Positions 16,895-25,302 of a stretch of DNA of 64,000 nucleotides are shown here, in pieces. Numbering within the stretch: position 1 is the stretch's first letter; every line of letters begins with the position of its first letter. The notes under the pieces were generated by a model. That model had not been told where the DNA came from. It saw only the letters and a list, made by a program, of their open reading frames with translations, and ran no database searches. The translations under genes and the position numbers were made by a program. Source of the DNA: Winogradskyella wandonensis (lineage in GTDB: Bacteria > Bacteroidota > Bacteroidia > Flavobacteriales > Flavobacteriaceae); contig NZ_SMGI01000002.1 in the NCBI RefSeq assembly GCF_004346845.1, positions 372,001-436,000 on the forward strand, in the 5' to 3' direction.

Positions 16895-18214
16895 TTAAAA
16901 TTTTAATTCAGTAGCTGGTATTCCGAAAAATAATTCTAAGACCTTAAGTCTAAAAATATAATCGTACTTAGCTCTGTTGAGATTGATTTTTGAATTATCG
17001 TATCTTAATTTAGCTTGGCTAAAATCGAAAGCGTTTGTTAGGCCTTCATCATATCTAGCTTTTGCATATTCGTATGCTAATTCTTGAGACTCTAAAGCAG
17101 ACTCTGCGGCTTCGTAAGCCTTTAATGTTCCTTTTGCATCCACATAAGCTTGATAAACATTAGACTCTAAATCTAACTCTGCTTGTTCTAACTGAAATTT
17201 GCTACGCTCTAAATTAATCTTATTTCGCTTTACGTTTGCTTTTGCATTCCATCCATTAAATATAGGAACATTAAGACTAAAGCCATAGCGAATACCGTCG
17301 TTAATGTATAACTGGTCGATAAAATCTCTTGGGTCTGCGTTAGTAAATCGAGTATTATATCCTAAAAATGCCGAAATTGTTGGTAATAAAGCACCCTGAG
17401 AAATTTGAACATCCTTTTTAGCTAATTCTACATTTTGCTCTGCTATTCTGATTTCTGAACGGTTTTCCTTTGCGTTTTGAATAATTTCTTCTACAGGCTT
17501 GTCTGATACAGAATCAACAATTCCGTAACCTTCGTCTTCGATATCAAAATTCTCGTAATCTTTGATTAATAATACTTGTGCTAGGCTTATTAAGGATAAT
17601 TTTATTTGGTTTTCTGCATTAACAATAGACTGTTGTTCACTAGCATCTGTTGCTTTTATTTCTAATAAATCACCTTGTGGCAGTGTACCGACTTCGACTA
17701 ATTGTTCTGTTTGTCTTATTTGTTGCTTTGTAACGTCATTTTGAGATTTAAGAACTTCAAGATTGGCTTTGTTTAGTAATACCGTTAAATAACTATTTGC
17801 AACCAATAATGAAATATCATCTTTCATTCGAGACAATCGATATTGATTAGCTAATTTTGATATCTCCGCACGTTGTGCTTGTCTTATGTTTCTTAGACCG
17901 TCGAAAACTGTATAACCAACATTTAGGTTTCCTGTTGCAGATAAAAACTTTACGGTTTCAGGCTGATTTGTTGCTGGGTTAAATCCTAGACCTATACTTT
18001 CACTAACACTTGCAGAGCCACTAAATGATGGTAGAAAATTACCTAGGGCCGTTAACGCTTCGATATCTGTAGCTTTTAAGTCTAACTCGCTTTGTTTAAT
18101 TGAAATGTTGTTTTCTAAAGCGTATTCTACACACTCTTTAAGTGTCCATTTCTTTTGTGCGTTTGCAGTAATTCCTAAAAATATTACCGCTATAATGATG
18201 ATTGATTTTTTCAT
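16895..18214 (-). CDS. TolC-family outer-membrane efflux protein
   Basis: 439 residues from the ATG at 18214, chosen because it gives a signal peptide (KKSIIIIAVIFLGITANAQ); the upstream in-frame start would overlap the preceding adaptor gene. The sequence carries two related outer-membrane-efflux repeats (start WTLKECVEYALENNISI; second half begins near IAEQNVELAKKDVQISQGALLPTI) dominated by long amphipathic helices, as in the TolC trimer tunnel. It forms the outer-membrane exit of the ABC pump encoded upstream and sits between the two adaptor genes. Confidence 0.93.
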   Translation of the reverse strand: MKKSIIIIAVIFLGITANAQKKWTLKECVEYALENNISIKQSELDLKATDIEALTALGNFLPSFSGSASVSESIGLGFNPATNQPETVKFLSATGNLNVGYTVFDGLRNIRQAQRAEISKLANQYRLSRMKDDISLLVANSYLTVLLNKANLEVLKSQNDVTKQQIRQTEQLVEVGTLPQGDLLEIKATDASEQQSIVNAENQIKLSLISLAQVLLIKDYENFDIEDEGYGIVDSVSDKPVEEIIQNAKENRSEIRIAEQNVELAKKDVQISQGALLPTISAFLGYNTRFTNADPRDFIDQLYINDGIRYGFSLNVPIFNGWNAKANVKRNKINLERSKFQLEQAELDLESNVYQAYVDAKGTLKAYEAAESALESQELAYEYAKARYDEGLTNAFDFSQAKLRYDNSKINLNRAKYDYIFRLKVLELFFGIPATELKF

Positions 18215-18263
18215 AATTATGTTATATGTCTTTGTAAATGTTAAAGTGTTACAGAAAAAAGAA

Positions 18264-19433
18264 TTAATTTCTACCTGCATATTTTGGAGGTCCTTGTAAT
18301 TGGTTCCACACTTTAATATTATCTTCTTTTGTTATACCGCTTTTTACTTCGACAAAAATACCGTTGCTAATACCTAACTCGACATCTTTTCGCTCAAATT
18401 CTTGGTCTCCAACCTCAACCTCTACAAATGGCTTTTTTGTCTTTGGGTCGTACTGAACCAGTGCTTCTTTAATAGCTAAAACATTCTCTGCTTTTTCTAA
18501 AATAATCGAAGCGTTAGCACTTAAGCCTGCCCTGATGAATGTGTCTGTTGAATCTAATTTTTTAAGAGAACCTTCAATCTCGAATTGAATAGCCCCATTT
18601 TCGGCAACACCTTTTGGCGCTATATAATCTAAAACAGCATCGAATTTTTTATTCTCAATAGCACCAACTGTAATTTCTAAAGGTAAGCCTTCTTTAATTT
18701 TGCCAACTTCACTTTCATCGACTTTACCTTCAAAAATCATTTTTGATATGTCTGCCAAAGACGCAATAGAGGTTCCTTCATTAAAGTTATTAGCTTCAAT
18801 AACTTGATTACCTTCTTTTACAGGCACGTCTAAAACCATTCCTGAAACTGTAGCCCTAACTTGTGTTTGTGCTATATTTCCTAATCCTGATGTTGTTCCT
18901 GTTTTAATGATGTCGTAATTTTGACGTGACTGTTGCAAATCAATTCTAGCTTGCTCTACACGCTGTTTAGCCTGTAAATATGTATTATTAACTTGGTCAA
19001 AGTCGTTTGCAGAAATAACACCTTTATCAAATAATTGCTTTTGTCTATCGAAAATCGATTTCTGAGTATTAAAATTAATTTCAGCAGTTTGTAAAGCTGT
19101 TCTATTAGAAGCTATATTGTTTTTTGCGCTAGTTAAAGACGATACATTAGGAATAACTCTAATCTTTGCAATTAAGTCGCCTTGTTTTACAAATTCACCA
19201 GCTTCAACATACACCTCTTCGATAACACCGGAGATATTTGGTTTAATTAAAATTTCTTCCTCTGGAACTATACTTCCTGTTGCTACGGTATTAACAACGA
19301 TAGTTTGGGTTGATGCGTTCTGTGTTGTATAGGTTACTGGGTCTTCTTGATTTTTATCCCATAAGTAGTAAAGCGACCCTGCAAAAACAAGGACAATTAC
19401 AATTAATACAATAACAGTGGTGGTTCTTTTCAT
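18264..19433 (-). CDS. Periplasmic adaptor (HlyD/MacA family) of ABC-type efflux system, first copy
   Basis: 389 residues with an N-terminal anchor helix (TTTVIVLIVIVLVFAGSLYYLW), a lipoyl/barrel-sandwich half (GSIVPEEEILIKPNISGVIEEVYVEAGEFV, interrupted here only by family-typical turns), a helical hairpin about 95-175, the returning lipoyl strand and beta-barrel domains. It bridges the inner-membrane permeases to TolC. It begins 21 bp after the second permease gene and ends 49 bp before the TolC start. It lacks the acidic tail of the other adaptor in this operon. Confidence 0.9.
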   Translation of the reverse strand: MKRTTTVIVLIVIVLVFAGSLYYLWDKNQEDPVTYTTQNASTQTIVVNTVATGSIVPEEEILIKPNISGVIEEVYVEAGEFVKQGDLIAKIRVIPNVSSLTSAKNNIASNRTALQTAEINFNTQKSIFDRQKQLFDKGVISANDFDQVNNTYLQAKQRVEQARIDLQQSRQNYDIIKTGTTSGLGNIAQTQVRATVSGMVLDVPVKEGNQVIEANNFNEGTSIASLADISKMIFEGKVDESEVGKIKEGLPLEITVGAIENKKFDAVLDYIAPKGVAENGAIQFEIEGSLKKLDSTDTFIRAGLSANASIILEKAENVLAIKEALVQYDPKTKKPFVEVEVGDQEFERKDVELGISNGIFVEVKSGITKEDNIKVWNQLQGPPKYAGRN

Positions 19434-19454
19434 AATAAATATTTACTAGTAATT

Positions 19455-20714
19455 TTATTCTATTCTTAATGCGTCAACTGGTTTCATTTTAGTTGCTCTA
19501 TTTGCAGGTATTAATCCAGCCAAAACACCGGCTAAAACTAAAATGGTTAGTGCTACAATAACAACTGTCATACTAACGCTTGGGTTTGCAAAATTTTCTA
19601 CTGGACCTACACTGTCTAAAACAGAGTTCATTCCCCATATAACAAAGGCCGCAAAGGCAACACCCAACATTCCAGAAAGGATAGTCAATATTAAACTTTC
19701 TTGAAGAATTTGACCCTTAATCATCCACGGTGTCGCGCCTAAAGCACGTCTCACTCCAATTTCCTTGGTCCTTTCTTTTACTACGATTAGCATAATATTA
19801 TTTATACCAATTACTCCAGAAGCAAGTATTAAAATACCTACGAAATAACCGACGATTGCGAGTATATTGAATAATCCATTAATACGACCAAAGGCTTCGG
19901 CACGATCAAAATGACCAATTGCTCTATCGTCATCTGGATGAACGTTTTTACGTGATTTGATGATATCGAAAACACGCTCTTTAATTGATGTTATACTGAA
20001 ACCATCTTTTGCAGTAATTGCCATCCAGCTTACGCGATCTCCATAGTTGAATGCTTGGTTAAATGTCGTAAAGGGAATAAATACGGTATTTGCTTCTTCT
20101 TCCGAGTCGCCCTGAGAATTGGTGATTTTAAATGTGCCAACTACTTTAAAATTAACACCATTAATCTTTATATAGCTTCCAATAACCTCTTCGTCTTTAT
20201 CGTAAAGCCCTTTAACAACATCTGGTCCGATAACACATATTTTTCGCTTAGCGTTAATATCAGAATAGCTTAAAAAACGTCCTTCTAGAATATCCATAGG
20301 CTTTTGTTTAATAAACTCTGGATAATCTCCGTAGATTTGAAAAGCCCCAGTTTTTGTTCCTCTTATAACATTGTTTGCGCCTTGGTAACCACCAAGAGAA
20401 TTTCGTGGTGAGATGTATTTTAATTCTGGGATTTCTGCACGGATAGCCTCTACATCAGATATTTTATACTGTAAGCGCTTACCTTTGGGAATACCTTTGT
20501 AAGAAATTGAAGTTCTTTGGCTCCACATAAACATAGAGTTCGTGGCAAAATTTCCAAAATCAGATGTTACGCCATTTCTTAAACCATTAGTTAAGGCTAA
20601 TAACAATACTAAAATGGTAATTCCCCAAAATACCCCAAATGCTGTAAGTGCTGTTCTTACCTTATTGGCATTAAGTGCTTCTAATATTTCGTCCCAACGG
20701 TCTTTATTAAACAT
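19455..20714 (-). CDS. MacB-type ABC transporter permease (second of pair)
   Basis: 419 residues in the MacB architecture: one N-terminal transmembrane helix (TALTAFGVFWGITILVLLLALTN is the hydrophobic span), a large periplasmic MacB_PCD domain (about 45-270) and three C-terminal helices (about 285-400) ending RATKMKPVDALRIE, with the conserved coupling motif VKERTKEIGVRRALGATPW. MacB-type permeases transmit conformational change across the membrane to drive TolC-dependent export rather than forming a channel. It starts 1 bp after the other permease; the two differ throughout and probably form a heterodimer on the shared ATPase. Confidence 0.92.
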   Translation of the reverse strand: MFNKDRWDEILEALNANKVRTALTAFGVFWGITILVLLLALTNGLRNGVTSDFGNFATNSMFMWSQRTSISYKGIPKGKRLQYKISDVEAIRAEIPELKYISPRNSLGGYQGANNVIRGTKTGAFQIYGDYPEFIKQKPMDILEGRFLSYSDINAKRKICVIGPDVVKGLYDKDEEVIGSYIKINGVNFKVVGTFKITNSQGDSEEEANTVFIPFTTFNQAFNYGDRVSWMAITAKDGFSITSIKERVFDIIKSRKNVHPDDDRAIGHFDRAEAFGRINGLFNILAIVGYFVGILILASGVIGINNIMLIVVKERTKEIGVRRALGATPWMIKGQILQESLILTILSGMLGVAFAAFVIWGMNSVLDSVGPVENFANPSVSMTVVIVALTILVLAGVLAGLIPANRATKMKPVDALRIE

Positions 20715-20715
20715 A

Positions 20716-21960
20716 TTACTCGTCTCTTAGTGCTACTATTGGTTTAATTTTTGCAGCTCTGTATGCAGGCAAAAATCCTGCAAAAGCACCAGCTATTACT
20801 AAAATAAATACAGTGGTAATTGCTGTGCCGAAATCTACTTGTGGAAATTTTATAAAAGGACTATCTACATATGGGCCTGCAATTTCTAGTACGGCCAAAC
20901 CAGCGATTAGCCCAAATAAACCAGAGAACATAGTTACAAAAATTGCTTCTTGTAAAATCATTCCGATTATGGATGCTGGTATAGCACCAAGGGCTTTACG
21001 AATACCTATTTCTTTTGTGCGCTCTTTTACAATAATTATCATAATATTACCTACACCAACTACACCTGCTATAATAGTCCCAATTCCGATAAACCAAAAC
21101 ACCGCTTTAATAGTGTCAATCAATGAATATATTTTTTGAGCTTCTTCCAGTGTATTGTTGACTCGTATGGCAGCTGTATCGTCTGGTGCAATGATGAGCT
21201 TTTCTTTTAAATCTTTTTCAATGGCTTCTGTAATATTTTTTGAAACAGCTACGGCTTCATCAAAATTTTCAGACATCTTTACTGTAAACGACATGTTTCT
21301 GATATTATCTCCTCCATTAAATGCTACCCGAGCAGACGTTAATGGCAGAAATACTTGACTTTCTTCGCGCTCGCCACCTGGATCAAAATAAACGCCTACA
21401 ACTTTATAAGGGATGCCAAATATTGATATGTATTTGTCAATTGGATTTTCGGTTTTAAATAAGTCTTGGCTCACTTTATTTCCGATGACTGCAACTTTTC
21501 TATTCTCGTTTACGTCAGAAAAATTGATGAATCTTCCCTTACCAATATCGGCATTCTCGATAAATTGATTGTCTGGTAAAACACCTTGAACACGATAATT
21601 TCCAGTCTCGTTCTTATAGGCCACTTGACCGCCCCAAATGCTGTAATTCGCTGTTCGGTACTCTAAAAATTCATCATAATTATTGGATACCATCGCAAAA
21701 TCCTCGTCTTTAAGTTGAATTCGACGTCCTGGATTTAAACCCTTGTAACCTTTTGTCGTGATTCGTGTTCGTACGAAAATTTCATTTGTTGCATCTTGCT
21801 GAAATTCTGAAGTCACACCATTTTCTATGCCAGAACTAAAGCCTAGCAATATTACTAGAATAAAAATACCAGAAGCCACTGATAAACCCGTTAAAAATGT
21901 ACGAAGTTTATTCTTCCTAAGTGTTTCGAATATTTCTTGCCATCGCTCTACGTTAAACAT
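20716..21960 (-). CDS. MacB-type ABC transporter permease (first of pair)
   Basis: 414 residues with the same layout as its neighbour: N-terminal helix (FLTGLSVASGIFILVILLGF), periplasmic core about 45-270 and three C-terminal helices, with the coupling motif VKERTKEIGIRKALGAIPAS and the end YRAAKIKPIVALRDE. Its start codon lies within the 3' end of the ATPase gene (8-bp overlap), which implies translational coupling. Together with the second permease it is expected to form the inner-membrane part of the pump. Confidence 0.92.
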   Translation of the reverse strand: MFNVERWQEIFETLRKNKLRTFLTGLSVASGIFILVILLGFSSGIENGVTSEFQQDATNEIFVRTRITTKGYKGLNPGRRIQLKDEDFAMVSNNYDEFLEYRTANYSIWGGQVAYKNETGNYRVQGVLPDNQFIENADIGKGRFINFSDVNENRKVAVIGNKVSQDLFKTENPIDKYISIFGIPYKVVGVYFDPGGEREESQVFLPLTSARVAFNGGDNIRNMSFTVKMSENFDEAVAVSKNITEAIEKDLKEKLIIAPDDTAAIRVNNTLEEAQKIYSLIDTIKAVFWFIGIGTIIAGVVGVGNIMIIIVKERTKEIGIRKALGAIPASIIGMILQEAIFVTMFSGLFGLIAGLAVLEIAGPYVDSPFIKFPQVDFGTAITTVFILVIAGAFAGFLPAYRAAKIKPIVALRDE

Positions 21961-22654
21961 GCTGTTTTGCTCTTACTTGTTCTACTGGACTATCGTCTAT
22001 TATAACACCATCCTTGAGGTTTACAATTCGCTTGGTCATGTGGGCAATGTCCTCTTCGTGTGTAACAACTAGAATGGTTTTACCTTCGTCATTTATGCCT
22101 TGAATTAAATCCATTACCTCATATGAGGTTTTTGTATCTAGTGCACCCGTTGGTTCATCGGCTAACAATACTTTAGGTTCACTTGCTAGAGCTCTTGCTA
22201 TAGCAACGCGCTGTTTCTGTCCGCCTGATAATTCGCTCGGTAAATGATGCGACCAATCTGCTAATCCTACTTTTTCTAGATAGTGGCGTGCTTTTTCTAC
22301 ACGTTCTTTACGGTTAATCCCTTTATAAAACATGGGTAAAGCCACATTATCAACAGCTGTTTTGTAATTTATAAGATTAAAGGACTGAAAAATGAATCCT
22401 AAAAATTCGTTACGGTATTTTGCCGCAATTTTTTCGTTAAGATTTTTTATTGGGACACCATCGAGAACGTAACTGCCTCTATCAGCTTCATCTAACATCC
22501 CCAAAATATTAAGTAGTGTCGATTTCCCTGAACCCGAAGAGCCCATGATGGAGACTAACTCACCTTCTTTTACATTGAAATTTATTCCCTTCAAGACATG
22601 AAGCGAATTACTACCCATATGGTAGGATTTATGCAAATCTTTGATTTGAATCAT
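21953..22654 (-). CDS. ABC transporter ATP-binding protein (MacB/LolD-like)
   Basis: 233 residues with complete ATPase motifs: Walker A GSSGSGKS (38-45), Q-loop Gln90, signature LSGGQ (142-146), Walker B with DE at 166-167 (VLLADEPTGALD) and the H-loop His199 (VVTHE). The LADEPTGALD form is typical of the MacB/LolD/FtsE group. It is the first gene of an operon of ATPase, two permeases, adaptor, TolC, adaptor and tsaB, and would power both permeases. The leader 22655-22790 contains an exact GTTAAnnnTTAAC dyad (22718-22730), a possible operator, but no clear -7 box. Confidence 0.94.
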   Translation of the reverse strand: MIQIKDLHKSYHMGSNSLHVLKGINFNVKEGELVSIMGSSGSGKSTLLNILGMLDEADRGSYVLDGVPIKNLNEKIAAKYRNEFLGFIFQSFNLINYKTAVDNVALPMFYKGINRKERVEKARHYLEKVGLADWSHHLPSELSGGQKQRVAIARALASEPKVLLADEPTGALDTKTSYEVMDLIQGINDEGKTILVVTHEEDIAHMTKRIVNLKDGVIIDDSPVEQVRAKQHV

Positions 22655-22790
22655 AGTAAAGACTGTTAATTCCTTGCAATATTAAGCAAAAGCCCTACGG
22701 GTAAGTGCTAAGTATTTGTTAAGAATTAACATTTCGATTGATATTTATAAGACGTCTAAATACCAATAGTGTTACAGCTTTGTGTAAAAT

Positions 22791-23015
22791 CTAAGCCTGA
22801 GGTTTAGTTCTAAAAAATTTTCTGTACACAATGTAGCCTATACCACCAACTAAGATATACGGAATTGCCATTAAATAAACAATCCCATCATTGATGCCTT
22901 GGGCAGCAGATTGACCTTCTTCACTCTCTAGTACAGCACGGCACATGGCACATTGAGCGTTTCCTTTGATAAAGAAAATAAGAGAAAATAAGAGAAGTAC
23001 AATTTTGTTTTTCAT
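22791..23015 (-). CDS. Small CxxC-containing membrane protein of the oxidase-assembly cluster
   Basis: 74 residues from ATG 23015, chosen because it opens a signal peptide (KNKIVLLLFSLIFFIKGNAQ). The mature protein starts with CAMCRAVLESEEG (Cys22, Cys25), followed by one transmembrane helix (VYLMAIPYILVGGIGYIVYR) and a short basic tail. This places a CxxC pair at the periplasmic face next to a membrane anchor, a layout suited to metal or thiol handling. It is the last gene of the minus-strand cluster with DUF420, SCO and COX genes, so a part in oxidase assembly is inferred. I know no named family for it. Confidence 0.75.
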   Translation of the reverse strand: MKNKIVLLLFSLIFFIKGNAQCAMCRAVLESEEGQSAAQGINDGIVYLMAIPYILVGGIGYIVYRKFFRTKPQA

Positions 23016-23024
23016 AACTAATAG

Positions 23025-23049
23025 TCTCGACTGCGCTCGAACAGACAGT
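23025..23049 (-). repeat. Copy of the dispersed TCGA...GCTC hairpin repeat
   Basis: The plus strand reads tctcgactgcgctcgaacagac, close to the core of the other copies (tcGActgcgcTC). The outer arms are weak here (GTC/GAC only). It sits 10 bp upstream of the start of the CxxC mini-protein. Confidence 0.6.
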
Positions 23050-23139
23050 TGTATAATTTTAAAGGTACCGATATGCAGCGGCATTAATTCAACTTACTAG
23101 ATGTAATGCGTGATTTGCACTTTTACATCTAGAGTTTCA

Positions 23140-23682
23140 TTAATAATAAGGTGAAATCATTAAATACACCACAACACCTGTTATGGCAACATACAGCCAT
23201 AATGGAAATGTAATTTTTGCTATTTTTTTATGTCTTTCTATATTATTTGTAATTGCCCTAACGTAAGTAATCAACACAAAAGGAATAATTACTATAGACA
23301 GTAAAATATGCGTTATTAAGATGAAGAAATATACATACTTAATCACACCTTCTCCCCCGAATTTTGTACTATCGCTAGTCATGTGATAGGCTACATACAT
23401 CACTAAAAACGAAACAGATAATGCAATTGCAAACTTCATTAGGCTTTCATGGAGCTTACGATTACCCTTTTTAATAGCCACTACCGCTACAACCAAAACA
23501 ACAGCTGTCAATGCATTGACACTTGCGTATATAGGAGGTAAGAATGTCAGTGGTTCTACATCGAAACCAAGACGTTTTAAATTTACACCAAATAACGCAG
23601 CTACAGCTAACGGAATACTAATAGATAGTGCCACTATCCATTTATTGTATTTCTTTTCTTTTTCAATATTAATGTTGCTCAT
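23140..23682 (-). CDS. DUF420 membrane protein, CtaM-like oxidase assembly factor
   Basis: 180 residues with about five transmembrane helices (about 15-33, 45-70, 84-103, 117-142 and 157-175) and conserved His residues at helix ends (RKLHESLMK, YVAYHMTSD, LITHILLS, ERHKKIAK), the DUF420 pattern. In Bacillus and Staphylococcus the DUF420 protein CtaM/YozB is required to mature aa3/caa3 oxidase. Here it stands between SCO and the CxxC mini-protein in an oxidase cluster, which supports the same role. Operon with the SCO gene 57 bp upstream. Confidence 0.85.
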   Translation of the reverse strand: MSNINIEKEKKYNKWIVALSISIPLAVAALFGVNLKRLGFDVEPLTFLPPIYASVNALTAVVLVVAVVAIKKGNRKLHESLMKFAIALSVSFLVMYVAYHMTSDSTKFGGEGVIKYVYFFILITHILLSIVIIPFVLITYVRAITNNIERHKKIAKITFPLWLYVAITGVVVYLMISPYY

Positions 23683-23697
23683 AATTCTGTATTACTG

Positions 23698-23723
23698 GGT
23701 CACTTCGAGTTACCTCAGTGACC
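23698..23723 (-). repeat. Dispersed hairpin repeat, 7-bp arms
   Basis: GGTCACT (23698-23704) and AGTGACC (23717-23723) are fully complementary; inside lies a 2-nt bulge (tc) and a GAG/CTC pair around a 4-nt loop. Same design as the copies at 25267, 54214 and 55282, but with different arm sequence. It lies 16 bp upstream of the DUF420 start codon. Confidence 0.75.
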
Positions 23724-23739
23724 AAAAAAAATAAGTTTT

Positions 23740-24507
23740 TTATTCTTTTAGAAGTTTAGCGATATCTTCTTTTAAAATTGTTATTTCTTGCGGAATACCT
23801 TCATCATCAACGCCTTCTTCTTCAGAAATAATTCCGTTGTAATAAATTAAAGGATTGTCCTTAGATGTTAATCGCGAACGGATATACCCTTCTTTGTCTA
23901 TCAAGGCAAAGTTACCCGAGTGCTCAAAACCTGCCGCATCTTCACCTTTGGCTGTATATAGATAGAAGCCTTCATTGGCTAGTTTGTAAATTTGTTCTTC
24001 ATCTCCCGTCATTAAGTGCCAATTTGGGTTAGTAATTCCGTATTTGTCGGCGTAAGCCTTTAGAACTTCGGGTGTATCCACGTCTGGCATTATTGTAAAA
24101 GAGGCTACACCAAAATCGTTTTCATAGTCTTTAAATTCATTTTGAATTTGCACCAAATTGTAATTCATTCTTGGACATATCGTTGGGCATGTTGTAAAGA
24201 AAAACTCTACTAAATACACCTTACCTAAATAATCTTCATTGGTAATTGTCTTTCCGTTTTGGTCTGTAAAACTAAACGCTGGTACTTTTCGGTTTCCACC
24301 GCGACCATCTGGAATATACACTAAATCCGACTGGATATTGTTTGAAGCGTTTTCTAAATCTTGAGTGGACACAGATTTACTTCGACTTTCTTCACGCGTG
24401 ATATCGTTGTTAGATAATCTATCTATAATTTTTGGAATAAAAATTATCCCAAAAACCAAGATTATAAATGCTATTCCTATGTAAGAATAATTTGTTTTCT
24501 TAGCCAT
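23740..24507 (-). CDS. SCO1/SenC/PrrC-family copper chaperone for cytochrome oxidase
   Basis: 255 residues: N-terminal membrane anchor (YIGIAFIILVFGIIFIPKII), linker, then a thioredoxin-fold SCO domain (about 70-250). The copper ligands are in place: Cys107 and Cys111 in TTCPTICPRMN and the distant His196 (GFEHSGNFALID). SCO proteins deliver copper to the CuA site of COX2 or keep its cysteines reduced, outside the cytoplasmic membrane. It follows 3 bp after the thioredoxin-like gene and precedes DUF420. Confidence 0.94.
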   Translation of the reverse strand: MAKKTNYSYIGIAFIILVFGIIFIPKIIDRLSNNDITREESRSKSVSTQDLENASNNIQSDLVYIPDGRGGNRKVPAFSFTDQNGKTITNEDYLGKVYLVEFFFTTCPTICPRMNYNLVQIQNEFKDYENDFGVASFTIMPDVDTPEVLKAYADKYGITNPNWHLMTGDEEQIYKLANEGFYLYTAKGEDAAGFEHSGNFALIDKEGYIRSRLTSKDNPLIYYNGIISEEEGVDDEGIPQEITILKEDIAKLLKE

Positions 24508-24510
24508 GTT

Positions 24511-25212
24511 TTAATTTTTTAAATCGTCTGCTCTGCGGGTTGTAGAACCTTCAAATTTACCAGTTCTTTTATCTCTATATTCTTTAAACAGCACTCGCAT
24601 ATCTTCTGCTGCCAACTTATTTTTTAATTCTGAAACAGCAATACAATCGTACCCGTAAAGCGGGTAGCTAGGTTTTTTTTCTTCTATTTCTTTTTTGGTT
24701 CTATCGTCTAGTCTTCCGCGTTGATATCTATCTTTATCTACGATAAAAACCGAATTTGTTGATAAACTGGCACTTAGAGGCTCATGCGTTTTTAAACTAT
24801 TATATACGCTTTTAATATCTGCATCATCGGCATATACAAAATGCCAAAATCTTAAATCTTCGTAGGACTTAATTTGCTTTAGTAATTGTTCTGCTTCAGC
24901 CTTTGCTTCCTTAGGCAATAACACTACAACTTGAAACTTTTTAAAACCTTTAGTTCTATCGTAGACTAACTCTTTTAAGTTTAGTGCTGCAACGGAATGT
25001 TGCAAGGGATTCTTGCCAAAAAATGCTAATAACGTGATATGATTTTTTAGAGATATATTCTCTTCATTATTAGGCAATTCTTTAACGTTTTTATTTACTA
25101 TATCTAATGGATTGTAATTGTCTTTAGATAGCATCATTATTATTATAAATGCCACCGGTAAAAAGAATAAAATACTTAATATAGTATTGCGTTTGGCGTT
25201 GTTCTTTTTCAT
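24511..25212 (-). CDS. Membrane-anchored thioredoxin-like protein lacking the CxxC motif
   Basis: 233 residues from ATG 25212 (an upstream in-frame start would lie in the terminator hairpin). One N-terminal anchor (TILSILFFLPVAFIIIMML), then a probable thioredoxin-like domain: ITLLAFFGKNPLQHSVAALN occupies the place of strand beta1 and active-site helix, followed by FQVVVLLP, LRFWHFVYADD and the SVFIVDKDRYQRGRLD strand resembling SCO. The WCxxC/CxxxC motif is replaced by FGKNPLQHS, so redox or copper-thiol chemistry is unlikely. It ends 3 bp before SCO and may work with it as a structural partner; this is inference. Confidence 0.75.
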   Translation of the reverse strand: MKKNNAKRNTILSILFFLPVAFIIIMMLSKDNYNPLDIVNKNVKELPNNEENISLKNHITLLAFFGKNPLQHSVAALNLKELVYDRTKGFKKFQVVVLLPKEAKAEAEQLLKQIKSYEDLRFWHFVYADDADIKSVYNSLKTHEPLSASLSTNSVFIVDKDRYQRGRLDDRTKKEIEEKKPSYPLYGYDCIAVSELKNKLAAEDMRVLFKEYRDKRTGKFEGSTTRRADDLKN

Positions 25213-25218
25213 AGTGCA

Positions 25219-25252
25219 AAAATAAAAAAGGTGGTTTATATAAACCACCTTT
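25219..25252 (-). terminator. Strong hairpin with T-run inside the oxidase cluster
   Basis: AAAAAGGTGGTTTA and its exact complement TAAACCACCTTTTT are separated by 2 nt (25225-25254 on the plus strand). Reading the minus strand, the stem is followed by TTTTTTATTTTTG. This is a good intrinsic terminator for the COX4/COX3/ctaB transcript and stops 7 bp short of the start codon of the thioredoxin-like gene, so downstream SCO genes need readthrough or an own promoter. Confidence 0.8.
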
Positions 25253-25266
25253 TTGATATCATATTA

Positions 25267-25287
25267 ACACTTCGACAAGCTCAGTGT
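25267..25287 (-). repeat. Dispersed hairpin repeat, 5-bp arms
   Basis: ACACT (25267-25271), bulge tc, GA, loop caagc, TC and AGTGT (25283-25287). Arms are exactly complementary. Same architecture as the other copies in this window, located in the leader of the thioredoxin-like/SCO gene set, upstream of the terminator-like hairpin. Confidence 0.7.
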
Positions 25288-25302
25288 AAACTCATTTAAT
25301 GA

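Noticed and set aside
22718-22730. GTTAAgaaTTAAC dyad as a terminator
   Set aside because: No T-run and located in the leader of the efflux operon; an operator is possible but unsupported.
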